A model generated the notes under the pieces. The model worked only from the letters and a program-made list of their open reading frames with translations, searched no databases and had not been told where the DNA came from. Source: Solirubrobacteraceae bacterium (lineage in GTDB: Bacteria; Actinomycetota; Thermoleophilia; Solirubrobacterales; Solirubrobacteraceae). From it: a DNA stretch of 10,853 bases. Shown piece after piece: positions 1 to 5,646 of this stretch (position 1 is the stretch's first letter; every line of letters starts with the position of its first letter). The DNA lies in contig JADGIB010000108.1 of NCBI GenBank assembly GCA_019683665.1, forward strand, positions 1 to 10,853, read 5' to 3'. Made by a program: the position numbers and the translations under genes.

Positions 1-30
1 CGGGGGGGGGGCCCGGCGGGGGCGCGGGCG
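1..30. other. Low-complexity contig tip
   Basis: The first bases are runs of G with short C interruptions. They translate in the minus frame into Gly/Pro-type codons with no recognisable protein character. The opposite tip looks similar. This resembles a poorly resolved, very GC-rich assembly edge, so bases here should not be used to define the end of the neighbouring gene. Confidence 0.5.
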
Positions 31-724
31 CTCGCGCGGCGTCGGCCGCGTCGGCGGCCGGGACCCACGGCGCGGGCGGCGCCGGGGTCGGGGACGGCTC
101 CGGCTCGGGCGGCAGCGCCGCCGGGTTCGTCTCCTCGCCCGGGTCGAGCTCGTAGAGGCCCCACGGCGGGTTCGCGTTGATGACGCGCCCGTTCTCGCAC
201 GTCGCGACGAAGCTCGCGAACCGCTTCGTCGGGTGCTGGGCCGTGATCGTGTAGACGCCCTCGGGGACGTTGGCCCAGACGACGCCGCCGTCGACCGACG
301 AGCTCGTCCGCGACGCGTCGGGGATGACGGACTCGTTGAAGTAGACCGGCGGCGGCAGCGCCGGGCTCGCGGTCGCGGTCGCGCCGGCGACCCCGTGGGG
401 CAGGATCGTCAGGAACTGGTCGAAGTCCGGCCCGCGGACCGCGCGGATGCTGAACGTCGAGACGATCGCGCAGCTCGTCGGGTCGCGCGTGAGCGGGTCG
501 AGCTGCTGGCCGAGGATCGCGGCCAGGAGCTCGTAGGTCGCGACGTCGGGGATCTGGAAGTTCAGCCGCGAGATGTCGTCGCGGCGGACGTGCAGCGTCT
601 GCAGGTAGATGCGGTGGTAGCCGGGGTGCTCGGCCCAGAGCGTCACCGTTGAGTTCGCCGGCACCTCGAGCATGTACGAGCCGTTCACGCCGGCCGTCGT
701 CGTCAGGTGCGGCATCTCGGCCAC
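2..724 (-). CDS. Carboxypeptidase-regulatory-like (transthyretin-type) domain protein, partial
   Basis: This minus-strand frame has no stop from the codon after the matB stop down to the contig edge, about 270 codons. The N-terminal part reads as a carboxypeptidase-regulatory-like beta-sandwich: IRGNAYKFNSP, a GATIGV strand, then TTTAGVNGSYMLEVP and HPGYHRIYL, which is the usual 'G-x-Y-x-L-x-V-P ... G-Y' pattern. A second beta-rich part contains VYFNESVIPD, VPEGVYTITAQHP and NANPPWGLYEL. A Pro/Glu/Ala-rich tail (PPEPEPSPTPAPPAP) then runs off the window. The first canonical start is GTG at 724, with ATG at 715, but domain-like sequence with GC-ending codons begins about 20 codons earlier (near 787), so the true start is unresolved. 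No signal peptide is visible. Function is unknown; such domains commonly serve binding or structural roles. The domain call is fairly secure, the gene boundaries are not. Confidence 0.7.
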   Translation of the reverse strand, partial: MAEMPHLTTTAGVNGSYMLEVPANSTVTLWAEHPGYHRIYLQTLHVRRDDISRLNFQIPDVATYELLAAILGQQLDPLTRDPTSCAIVSTFSIRAVRGPDFDQFLTILPHGVAGATATASPALPPPVYFNESVIPDASRTSSSVDGGVVWANVPEGVYTITAQHPTKRFASFVATCENGRVINANPPWGLYELDPGEETNPAALPPEPEPSPTPAPPAPWVPAADAADAARAPAPPPGPPP

Positions 725-811
725 GCCGATCGTCGCGCCGACGAGCTGCGTGAACGGGCTGTTGAACTTGTACGCGTTGCCGCGGATCTGGCGAGCGGGA
801 ACCGGCGCCGC

Positions 812-2215
812 CTAGGGGGCCGTCAGCCGCGTCTTCTGGACCTTGCCGAGCGCGTTGCGCGGGAGGGCGTCGACCCAGCGCACGACGCGCGGGCGCTTGT
901 GCGGGGTCAGCAGGCGGGCGACGTGGTCGGCCAGCGCCTCGTCGGCCGGGCGCGGCACGCCCTCGCGGGCGACGACCCAGGCGACGATCCGCTCGCCGAG
1001 GTCGGCGTCGGGCTCGCCGGTGACCGCGACCTCGGCGACGGCCGGGTGCTCGAGCAGGGCGTTCTCGATCTCGCCGGCGCCGATCTTGAAGCCGCCGCTC
1101 TTGATGAGGTCGGTGGCGCGGCGGCCGACGATCCGCACGTAGCCGTCGGGGTCGAGCGTCGCGAGGTCGCCGGTGTGGAACCAGCCGTCGGCGTCGACGG
1201 CCTCGGCCGTCGCGTCAGGCCGGTTCAGGTAGCCGAGGAAGAGGTTCGGGCCGCGGACGAGGATCTCGCCGATCCCGCTCTCGTCGCCGTCCTCGCGGGC
1301 GAGGCGCAGCTCGACGCCGGGCAGCGGCGGCCCGACGGTGCCGGGGCGGCGGTCGCCGTCGGCGCGCACCGACGTGTTCATGAGCGTCTCGGTCATCCCG
1401 TAGCGCTCGACGACCCGCTGGCCGGTGAACCGCTCGATCCGCTCGTGCTCGGTGGCGGGCAGGGCGGCCGAGCCGGAGACGAGCAGGCGCGCGCCGCCGA
1501 GGGCGCGGGCGATCCGCGGGTCGGCCTCGGCCGCGTCGGCGAGGCGGCGGTGCATCGTCGGCACCGCGAAGAGCATCGTCCCGCCCGCCTCCAGCGCGTC
1601 GGCGATCGCCTCGGGCGCGAAGCGGCCGACGTGGTGGGAGCGCCCGCCGCGGCGCAGCGGGCCGAGCGTGCCGATGACGAGCCCGTGGACGTGGAAGAGC
1701 GGCAGCGCGTGGACGACGACGTCGTCGGCCGTCCAGGCCCAGGCGCCGGCGAGCGCGTCGAGGTTCGTGGCGATCGCCCGGCGCGGGAGCACGGCCCCCT
1801 TCGGCGGCCCGGTCGTGCCGGAGGTGTAGACGACGAACGCTGGCGCCTCGGGGTCGGGCTCGGGCGGCAGCGGCGGCGCCGCCCCGGTGGGCGCGAGGTC
1901 GACGTCGGCGCGCGGACGGCCGGGCAGCGACGCGCCGTAGACGAGCGCCGGGTCGCTGTCGGCGAGGATGTGCTCGAGCTCGCGCTCGCCCGCCTTGGGG
2001 TTCAGCGGGACGACCGCCGCCCCGGCGGCGAGGACGCCGACGACGGCGGCGACGGTCTCGACCGACGGCTCCGCCCACACGCCGACGCGCTCGCGGCCGG
2101 CGACGCGCGCGGCGACGCGGCCGACGGCCGCGCGCAGCTGGGCCCAGGTCAGCTCGCGGCCGGCCACGCGCAGCGCGACCGCGTCGGGCGGATCGGCGAG
2201 GTGCGGGAAGAGCAT
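812..2215 (-). CDS. matB: Malonyl-CoA synthetase (MatB-type acyl-CoA ligase)
   Basis: This enzyme would activate malonate, and possibly methylmalonate, with ATP and CoA to malonyl-CoA in the cytoplasm. The protein is 467 aa, close to the roughly 485-500 aa of known MatB proteins. Adenylate-forming signatures occur in order: P-loop TSGTTGPPKG (131-140), LPLFHVHGL (171-179), RYGMTET (271-277), HTGD (347-350), the hinge and A8 segment TDLIKSGGFKIGAGEIE (368-384), and the C-terminal catalytic lysine in NALGKVQK (K458). The stretches TETLMNTSVRADGDRRPGTV and EIENALLEHP closely resemble what I remember of the Streptomyces coelicolor MatB sequence, which favours MatB over general fatty-acyl or acetyl-CoA ligases. 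ATG 2215 gives the expected MatB-like N-terminus (MLFPHL). It lies 13 nt after the decarboxylase stop and has no clear Shine-Dalgarno sequence. The TAG stop is followed in the same frame by the next gene's coding sequence. Confidence 0.86.
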   Translation of the reverse strand: MLFPHLADPPDAVALRVAGRELTWAQLRAAVGRVAARVAGRERVGVWAEPSVETVAAVVGVLAAGAAVVPLNPKAGERELEHILADSDPALVYGASLPGRPRADVDLAPTGAAPPLPPEPDPEAPAFVVYTSGTTGPPKGAVLPRRAIATNLDALAGAWAWTADDVVVHALPLFHVHGLVIGTLGPLRRGGRSHHVGRFAPEAIADALEAGGTMLFAVPTMHRRLADAAEADPRIARALGGARLLVSGSAALPATEHERIERFTGQRVVERYGMTETLMNTSVRADGDRRPGTVGPPLPGVELRLAREDGDESGIGEILVRGPNLFLGYLNRPDATAEAVDADGWFHTGDLATLDPDGYVRIVGRRATDLIKSGGFKIGAGEIENALLEHPAVAEVAVTGEPDADLGERIVAWVVAREGVPRPADEALADHVARLLTPHKRPRVVRWVDALPRNALGKVQKTRLTAP

Positions 2216-2225
2216 GGCGGCCGGG

Positions 2226-2231
2226 ACGCTA
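2226..2231 (-). promoter_or_regulatory. Possible -10 element before matB
   Basis: The minus strand reads TAGCGT, a TAnnnT match to an actinobacterial -10 element, 10 nt before the matB ATG. Its first three bases are the TAG stop codon of the upstream decarboxylase gene. The following CGTCCCGG also occurs before the decarboxylase start. No -35 element was identified. This is a weak call resting on position and a three-base core. Confidence 0.2.
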
Positions 2232-3608
2232 TCGCGCCGCGAGCTCGGTGAGGCGGGCGATCGTCGCGTCGATCTCGGCCTCGGTCGTGCGCGGGTTGAT
2301 CGTGCACAGGCGCAGGACCGGCCGCCCGGCGAGCGTCGTGGAGCTCGGGGCCGCGTACCCGTCGGCGACCGCCCGCGCGGCGAGCCGGGCGGCGTCGGCC
2401 CGCTCGTGGGCGAACGTGACGATCGCGAGCTGGGCGGGCGTGACGACCTCCCACCCCGGCGTCGCCCGCAGCGTCGCCTCGGCCCGCTCGGCGAGCGCGA
2501 TCCCGCGGGCGATCGCGTCGCGGATCGCGGCGACGCCGAACGCCTTGACCGTCAGCCACAGCTTCAGCGCCCGGGTGGCGCGGGTGAGCTGGAGCGAGCG
2601 GTCGCGCAGGCTCGGCTCCGGGTCGCCGGTCGTGTCGCGCAGGTACTCGGGCTCCATCGCGAACGCGGCCTCCAGCACGCCGGGCTCGCGCACGAGCAGG
2701 CACGCGCACTCGTAGGGGGCGAACAGCCACTTGTGCGGGTCGATCGCCAGCGAGTCGGCCCGCTCGAGCCCGGCCATGAGCGCGCGGCCGGCGGGGGTGA
2801 GCGCGGCGGGCGCGCCGTAGGCGCCGTCGACGTGGAGCCACAGGCCCTCGGCGGCGGCGACGTCGGCGATCGCGTCGAGCGGGTCGACGGCGCCGGTGTT
2901 CGTCGTCCCGGCGTTGGCGACGACCAGGAACGGGCGCAGGCCGGCGGCGCGGTCGCGGGCGATCGCGGCGGCGAGCGCGTCGACGGGCAGCCGGAACGCG
3001 GCGTCGGTGTCGAGCAGGCGCACGCGGTCGTCGGCGAAGCCGAGGGCGCGCAGGCCGCGGGTGAGCGAGGCGTGCGTCTGGCGCGAGGCGTAGACGACGG
3101 CGTCGGGGTCGTGGCCGCCGAGCCGGGCCAGGCGGGCGGCCGCGAACGCGGTCGTGCTCGACATCGACCCGCCCGACAGGAAGACGCCCTCGGTGCCGGC
3201 GGGCAGGCCGAGGAGCTCGACGAGCCAGTCGACGACGAGCAGCTCGAGCGCGGTCGGCCCCGAGCCGCCGGCCCACGAGGTGGCGATCGCGTTCATCCCG
3301 GCGGCGAGCGCGTCGGCCAGCGGGCCGACCGGGCTGCTCGGCGACGGGACGCGGGCGAAGTAGCGCGGGTGGTCGCCGCGCTGCATGTGGCCGAGGACGA
3401 CGTCGGCGGCGAGCTCGAGCGCGGCCTCGACGTCGCCGGGCGCGTCGGGCGGCGGCTCGCGCAGCTGGGCGTCGAGCGTCGCGCGGTCGGCGGTGCGCAC
3501 CGGCGGGTGCTCGCGGATCGTCTGGAGGCGGTCGACCCAGAGGTCGACGACGCGGTGCCCGAGGCGGCGCAGCTCCTCGGGCGGCAGGCTCAGCGGTTCC
3601 GGCTCCAC
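2229..3608 (-). CDS. Group II pyridoxal-phosphate-dependent amino acid decarboxylase
   Basis: A 459-aa fold-type I PLP enzyme of the aromatic amino acid/glutamate/2,4-diaminobutyrate decarboxylase superfamily, which releases CO2 from an amino acid to give an amine. Visible signatures are HPRYFARVPSP (80-90), the phosphate-binding LSGGSMSSTTAF (144-155), the ring-stacking histidine in RQTHAS (H179), NAGTTNTGAVDP (232-243), the cofactor aspartate in HVDGAYG (D261) and the Schiff-base lysine in DPHKWLF (K293). The length is normal for the family. The common 'SGGS.AN' motif is SGGSMSS here. The start is GTG at 3608, preceded on the minus strand by CATCGT seven nt upstream and no Shine-Dalgarno sequence. 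It sits 42 nt after the VOC gene and 13 nt before matB on the same strand, so cotranscription is likely. The substrate cannot be read from sequence; aromatic amino acids, or a lysine/ornithine-type substrate feeding the glutarate module, are possible. Confidence 0.88.
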   Translation of the reverse strand: MEPEPLSLPPEELRRLGHRVVDLWVDRLQTIREHPPVRTADRATLDAQLREPPPDAPGDVEAALELAADVVLGHMQRGDHPRYFARVPSPSSPVGPLADALAAGMNAIATSWAGGSGPTALELLVVDWLVELLGLPAGTEGVFLSGGSMSSTTAFAAARLARLGGHDPDAVVYASRQTHASLTRGLRALGFADDRVRLLDTDAAFRLPVDALAAAIARDRAAGLRPFLVVANAGTTNTGAVDPLDAIADVAAAEGLWLHVDGAYGAPAALTPAGRALMAGLERADSLAIDPHKWLFAPYECACLLVREPGVLEAAFAMEPEYLRDTTGDPEPSLRDRSLQLTRATRALKLWLTVKAFGVAAIRDAIARGIALAERAEATLRATPGWEVVTPAQLAIVTFAHERADAARLAARAVADGYAAPSSTTLAGRPVLRLCTINPRTTEAEIDATIARLTELAAR

Positions 3609-3650
3609 GCCCGGGACGATGGCAGACCGCGCGACCGGCGCACGCCGCGG

Positions 3651-4439
3651 TCAGGCGGCGAGGGGCGCGGCGGCGGGGACGACGGCGATCGCGTTGCCGG
3701 ACGGGTCGGTGAGCGTGCGCGGCCCGCCGCCGATCACGGTCATCCGCCGCATCCCGGCGACGCCGCTGCCGGGCGCGGGGGCGGCGGGGATGCCGGTCCC
3801 GCGCCAGGTGTTCAGGCCGAGGTGGTGGTGGTAGCCGTTCCAGGACAGGAAGGCGGCGCCCGGGTAGCGGGTCATCTCCTCCAGCCCGAGCTCGCGGACG
3901 TAGAACCCGACGGCCGCCTCGAGGTCGGAGACGTGCAGGTGGACGTGGCCGACGCGCAGGCCGTCGGCGGCCCGGGGCCGCGGCGCGTCGGCGGCGACGA
4001 GCCCGAGCAGCCCCTCGAGATCGAGCGGGTGCGTGTACATGCCGACGCGCTCGCCGGGGCCCGGGGCGGGCCACTGCTCGCGCGGGCGGTCGGCGTAGAG
4101 CTCGAGGCCGTTGCCGTCGGGGTCGGGCAGGTAGATCGCCTCGGAGACGCCGTGGTCGGAGGCGCCCTGGATCGGGGTGCGGGTCACCGCGATCCGCTGG
4201 AGCGCGCGGGCGAGCTCCTCGCGCGTCGGGAACAGGAGCGCGACGTGGTAGAGGCCGGCGTGGCGGCCGGCGGGGCGCGCGCCCGGCTCCTCGACGAGGA
4301 CGAGGACGTCCTCCTCCCCCGCGCCGAGGACGGCGCTGTGGTCGTCGCGGCGGCGCACCGAGAGGCCGACGACGTCCTGGTAGAAGGCGACCGAGTGGTC
4401 GAGGCGGGAGACGGTGAGGTGGGCGGCGCCGAGGTCCAT
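3651..4439 (-). CDS. Two-module VOC-family protein, catechol 2,3-dioxygenase (CatE)-like
   Basis: A 262-aa protein with two vicinal-oxygen-chelate modules, like glyoxalase/extradiol dioxygenase proteins such as Bacillus CatE. Module 1 (about 1-118) opens with AHLTVSRLDHSVAFY and ends DPDGNGLELY; H7, H65 (LYHVALLF) and E113 fit a His-His-Glu metal triad. Module 2 (about 160-254) has GHVHLHVSDLEAAVGFY, then YHHHLGLNTW, and ends DPSGNAIAVV. The Glu expected in the final strand is absent from this copy, so only the first module keeps all three ligands. The ATG at 4439 is the natural module start. A TATCCT box lies 7 nt upstream, suggesting a leaderless mRNA. It is 16 nt downstream of the CoA-transferase stop. 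Extradiol ring cleavage is possible, but glyoxalase-like or other VOC chemistry cannot be excluded. Confidence 0.82.
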   Translation of the reverse strand: MDLGAAHLTVSRLDHSVAFYQDVVGLSVRRRDDHSAVLGAGEEDVLVLVEEPGARPAGRHAGLYHVALLFPTREELARALQRIAVTRTPIQGASDHGVSEAIYLPDPDGNGLELYADRPREQWPAPGPGERVGMYTHPLDLEGLLGLVAADAPRPRAADGLRVGHVHLHVSDLEAAVGFYVRELGLEEMTRYPGAAFLSWNGYHHHLGLNTWRGTGIPAAPAPGSGVAGMRRMTVIGGGPRTLTDPSGNAIAVVPAAAPLAA

Positions 4440-4446
4440 GCCCCGC

Positions 4447-4452
4447 AGGATA
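4447..4452 (-). promoter_or_regulatory. Possible -10 element of the VOC gene
   Basis: The minus strand reads TATCCT (a TAnnnT match), separated from the ATG at 4439 by only 7 nt. This geometry is that of a leaderless actinobacterial promoter. The 18-bp palindrome at 4459-4476 lies 6 nt further upstream, overlapping where a spacer or -35 would fall. If real, the VOC gene has its own promoter inside the minus-strand run. Confidence 0.4.
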
Positions 4453-4455
4453 GCA

Positions 4456-5595
4456 CTAAGCGGACCGCGGTCCGCTATGGTGTGCCGAGCCGAGCCGCGG
4501 CGGCGCGGAGCGGTAGGCGGGCGGCGTGGCCGACAGGCGGATCGGGTTGCGGGTGAGCCGGACCGTGCCGCCGTCGTCGCGGGGCAGCTCGACGATCGGG
4601 TCGAGGCCGAGCCGCTGCGCGAGCGCGAACGCCCCGGCGACGTCGTGGACCTGCCCCGCCGGCACCCCGGCCGCGGTCAGGGCGTCGGCCCAGGCCGCGG
4701 CGGGCCGCCCGCGCAGCGCCGCGACGAGCTCGGCCTTCAGGGCCGCGCGGTGCTCGACGCGCGCCTCGTTCGTGGCGAACCGCGGGTCGCGCGCGAGCCC
4801 GGGGCGCCCGAGAACGTCGCACAGCTCGGCGAACTGGCGGTCGGTGCCCACGGCGAGGACGAGCTCGCCCTCGCCGGTCGGCAGCAGCTCGTACGGGGCG
4901 ATGCTCGGGTGGGCGTTGCCCATTCGGCGCGGGACGACGCCGGCGACCGTGTAGGCCGAGCCCTGGTTGACGAGGGCGGCGAGCAGGCAGCTGAGCAGGT
5001 CGACCTCGACGCGCTGGCCCTCGCCGGTCGCGTCGCGGTGGCGCAGCGCGGCGAGGATCCCGACCGAGGCGAACAGCCCGGTGATGACGTCGACGAGCGC
5101 GACGCCGACCTTCTGCGGCTCCCCGTCGGGCTCCCCGGTGATGCTCATGAGCCCGCCGAGGGCCTGGATGAGCAGGTCGTAGCCGGGCAGCGCCGCGCCC
5201 GCGCCGGACCCGAACCCGGTGATCGAGCAGTAGACGAGCCCCGGGTTGGCCGCGCGCAGGTCGTCCCAGCCGAGCCCGAGGCGGTCCATGACGCCGGGGC
5301 GGAAGTTCTCGACGAGGACGTCGGCCCTCGCCGCGAGCGCGCGGGCCCGCGCCCGCCCCGCCTCGTCGGCGAGGTCGAGGACGAGGCTCGCCTTGTTGCG
5401 GTTGACCGCCTGGAAGTACGTCGCCTCGCCGCGGTCGTCGTGGGGCGGCCCCCAGGCGCGCGTGTCGTCGCCGGCGCCGGGGCGCTCGACCTTCGTGACC
5501 GTCGCCCCGAGGTCGGCGAGCACCATCGTGGCCAGCGGCCCGGCGAGGACGCGCGAGAAGTCGAGGATCTCGATGCCGTCGAGGGCGTGGGGCAT
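4456..5595 (-). CDS. CaiB/BaiF family (class III) CoA-transferase, likely glutarate CoA-transferase
   Basis: A 379-aa family III CoA-transferase that moves CoA between carboxylic acids through an aspartyl-CoA thioester. The N-terminus LDGIEILDFSRVLAGPLATM, then KVERPGAGDDTRAWGPP, NRNKASLVLDL, VLVENFRPGVMDRLGLG and YDLLIQALGGLMSITGE are hallmark segments. The catalytic Asp appears as D169 in GVALVDVITG, the same residue number as in formyl-CoA transferase (Frc). The start ATG 5595 begins exactly at the conserved 'LDGI' domain; the open frame upstream is only the antisense of gcdH. A GATACT box sits 8 nt before it. It is divergent from gcdH across 51 nt. CaiB/BaiF transferases next to gcdH are known to activate glutarate (human SUGCT and bacterial counterparts), which is the basis for the substrate guess. 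The last codons lie in an 18-bp palindrome, and the end (HHSGPRSA) is atypical in codon use. Confidence 0.88.
   Translation of the reverse strand: MPHALDGIEILDFSRVLAGPLATMVLADLGATVTKVERPGAGDDTRAWGPPHDDRGEATYFQAVNRNKASLVLDLADEAGRARARALAARADVLVENFRPGVMDRLGLGWDDLRAANPGLVYCSITGFGSGAGAALPGYDLLIQALGGLMSITGEPDGEPQKVGVALVDVITGLFASVGILAALRHRDATGEGQRVEVDLLSCLLAALVNQGSAYTVAGVVPRRMGNAHPSIAPYELLPTGEGELVLAVGTDRQFAELCDVLGRPGLARDPRFATNEARVEHRAALKAELVAALRGRPAAAWADALTAAGVPAGQVHDVAGAFALAQRLGLDPIVELPRDDGGTVRLTRNPIRLSATPPAYRSAPPRLGSAHHSGPRSA
4459..4476. promoter_or_regulatory. Perfect 18-bp palindrome, candidate operator
   Basis: The sequence agcggaccgcggtccgct equals its own reverse complement over all 18 bases. 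It encodes the last six residues of the CoA-transferase, ends one base from its TAG stop codon, and lies 19 nt upstream of the VOC start, next to that gene's likely -10 box. With no loop it fits a dimeric repressor site better than a terminator. Palindromes of this length are seen with TetR-type regulators, but no such regulator gene is in the window. Confidence 0.5.
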
Positions 5596-5615
5596 GGGCC
5601 GGCAGTATCCTCGAT

Positions 5616-5633
5616 CTTCGAAATTCTTGGAAG
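5616..5633. promoter_or_regulatory. Imperfect dyad CTTC-n-AA-n4-TT-n-GAAG, candidate GntR operator
   Basis: Six of nine symmetric base pairs match in this 18-bp element, directly upstream of the gcdH Shine-Dalgarno sequence. The regulator gene in the same operon is of the GntR/FCD type, whose dimers bind short palindromes near their own targets. The site does not match the classical FadR TGGT-n3-ACCA form, so the assignment is by position and symmetry only. Confidence 0.35.
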
Positions 5634-5635
5634 GG

Positions 5636-5641
5636 AAGGAG
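5636..5641 (+). promoter_or_regulatory. Shine-Dalgarno sequence of gcdH
   Basis: AAGGAG lies 5 nt before GTG 5647. This decides the GTG start for gcdH against the much longer open frame upstream. It is the only clear ribosome binding site found before a gene in this window. Confidence 0.8.
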
Positions 5642-5646
5642 CACGC

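Larger units (their letters stand above)
5596..5646. promoter_or_regulatory. Divergent promoter region between the CoA-transferase and gcdH
   Basis: These 51 nt hold the only obvious AT-richer island of the region (around 5613-5630), as expected of a promoter in such a GC-rich genome. On the minus strand GATACT (5609-5604) lies 8 nt before the CoA-transferase ATG, suggesting a leaderless transcript. On the plus strand the gcdH ribosome binding site follows directly. An imperfect dyad is centred between the two starts, so one bound regulator could control both directions. Confidence 0.6.

Noticed and set aside
233..652. 139-aa plus-strand frame
   Set aside because: Antisense to the beta-sandwich protein, with a charged low-complexity translation.
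707..2251. 514-aa plus-strand open frame
   Set aside because: Antisense to matB. The translation is low-complexity Arg/Gly/Ala/Val/Asp sequence with no family motif, typical of mirrored frames in GC-rich DNA.
2149..4074. 641-aa minus-strand open frame
   Set aside because: Same strand but a shifted frame across three recognised genes. The product is almost entirely Arg/Ala/Pro.
1968..4556. 862-aa plus-strand open frame
   Set aside because: Runs antisense across matB, the decarboxylase and the VOC gene, all with clear catalytic motifs on the minus strand. Composition is Arg/Gly/Asp-rich without motifs.
4414..5646. Upstream extension of the gcdH frame
   Set aside because: It is antisense to the CoA-transferase. 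The AAGGAG at 5636-5641 and GTG 5647 give a GCDH of normal length.
5596..5646. Classical FadR-type operator TGGT-n3-ACCA
   Set aside because: No such sequence is present in the divergent spacer; only the CTTC/GAAG dyad was found.
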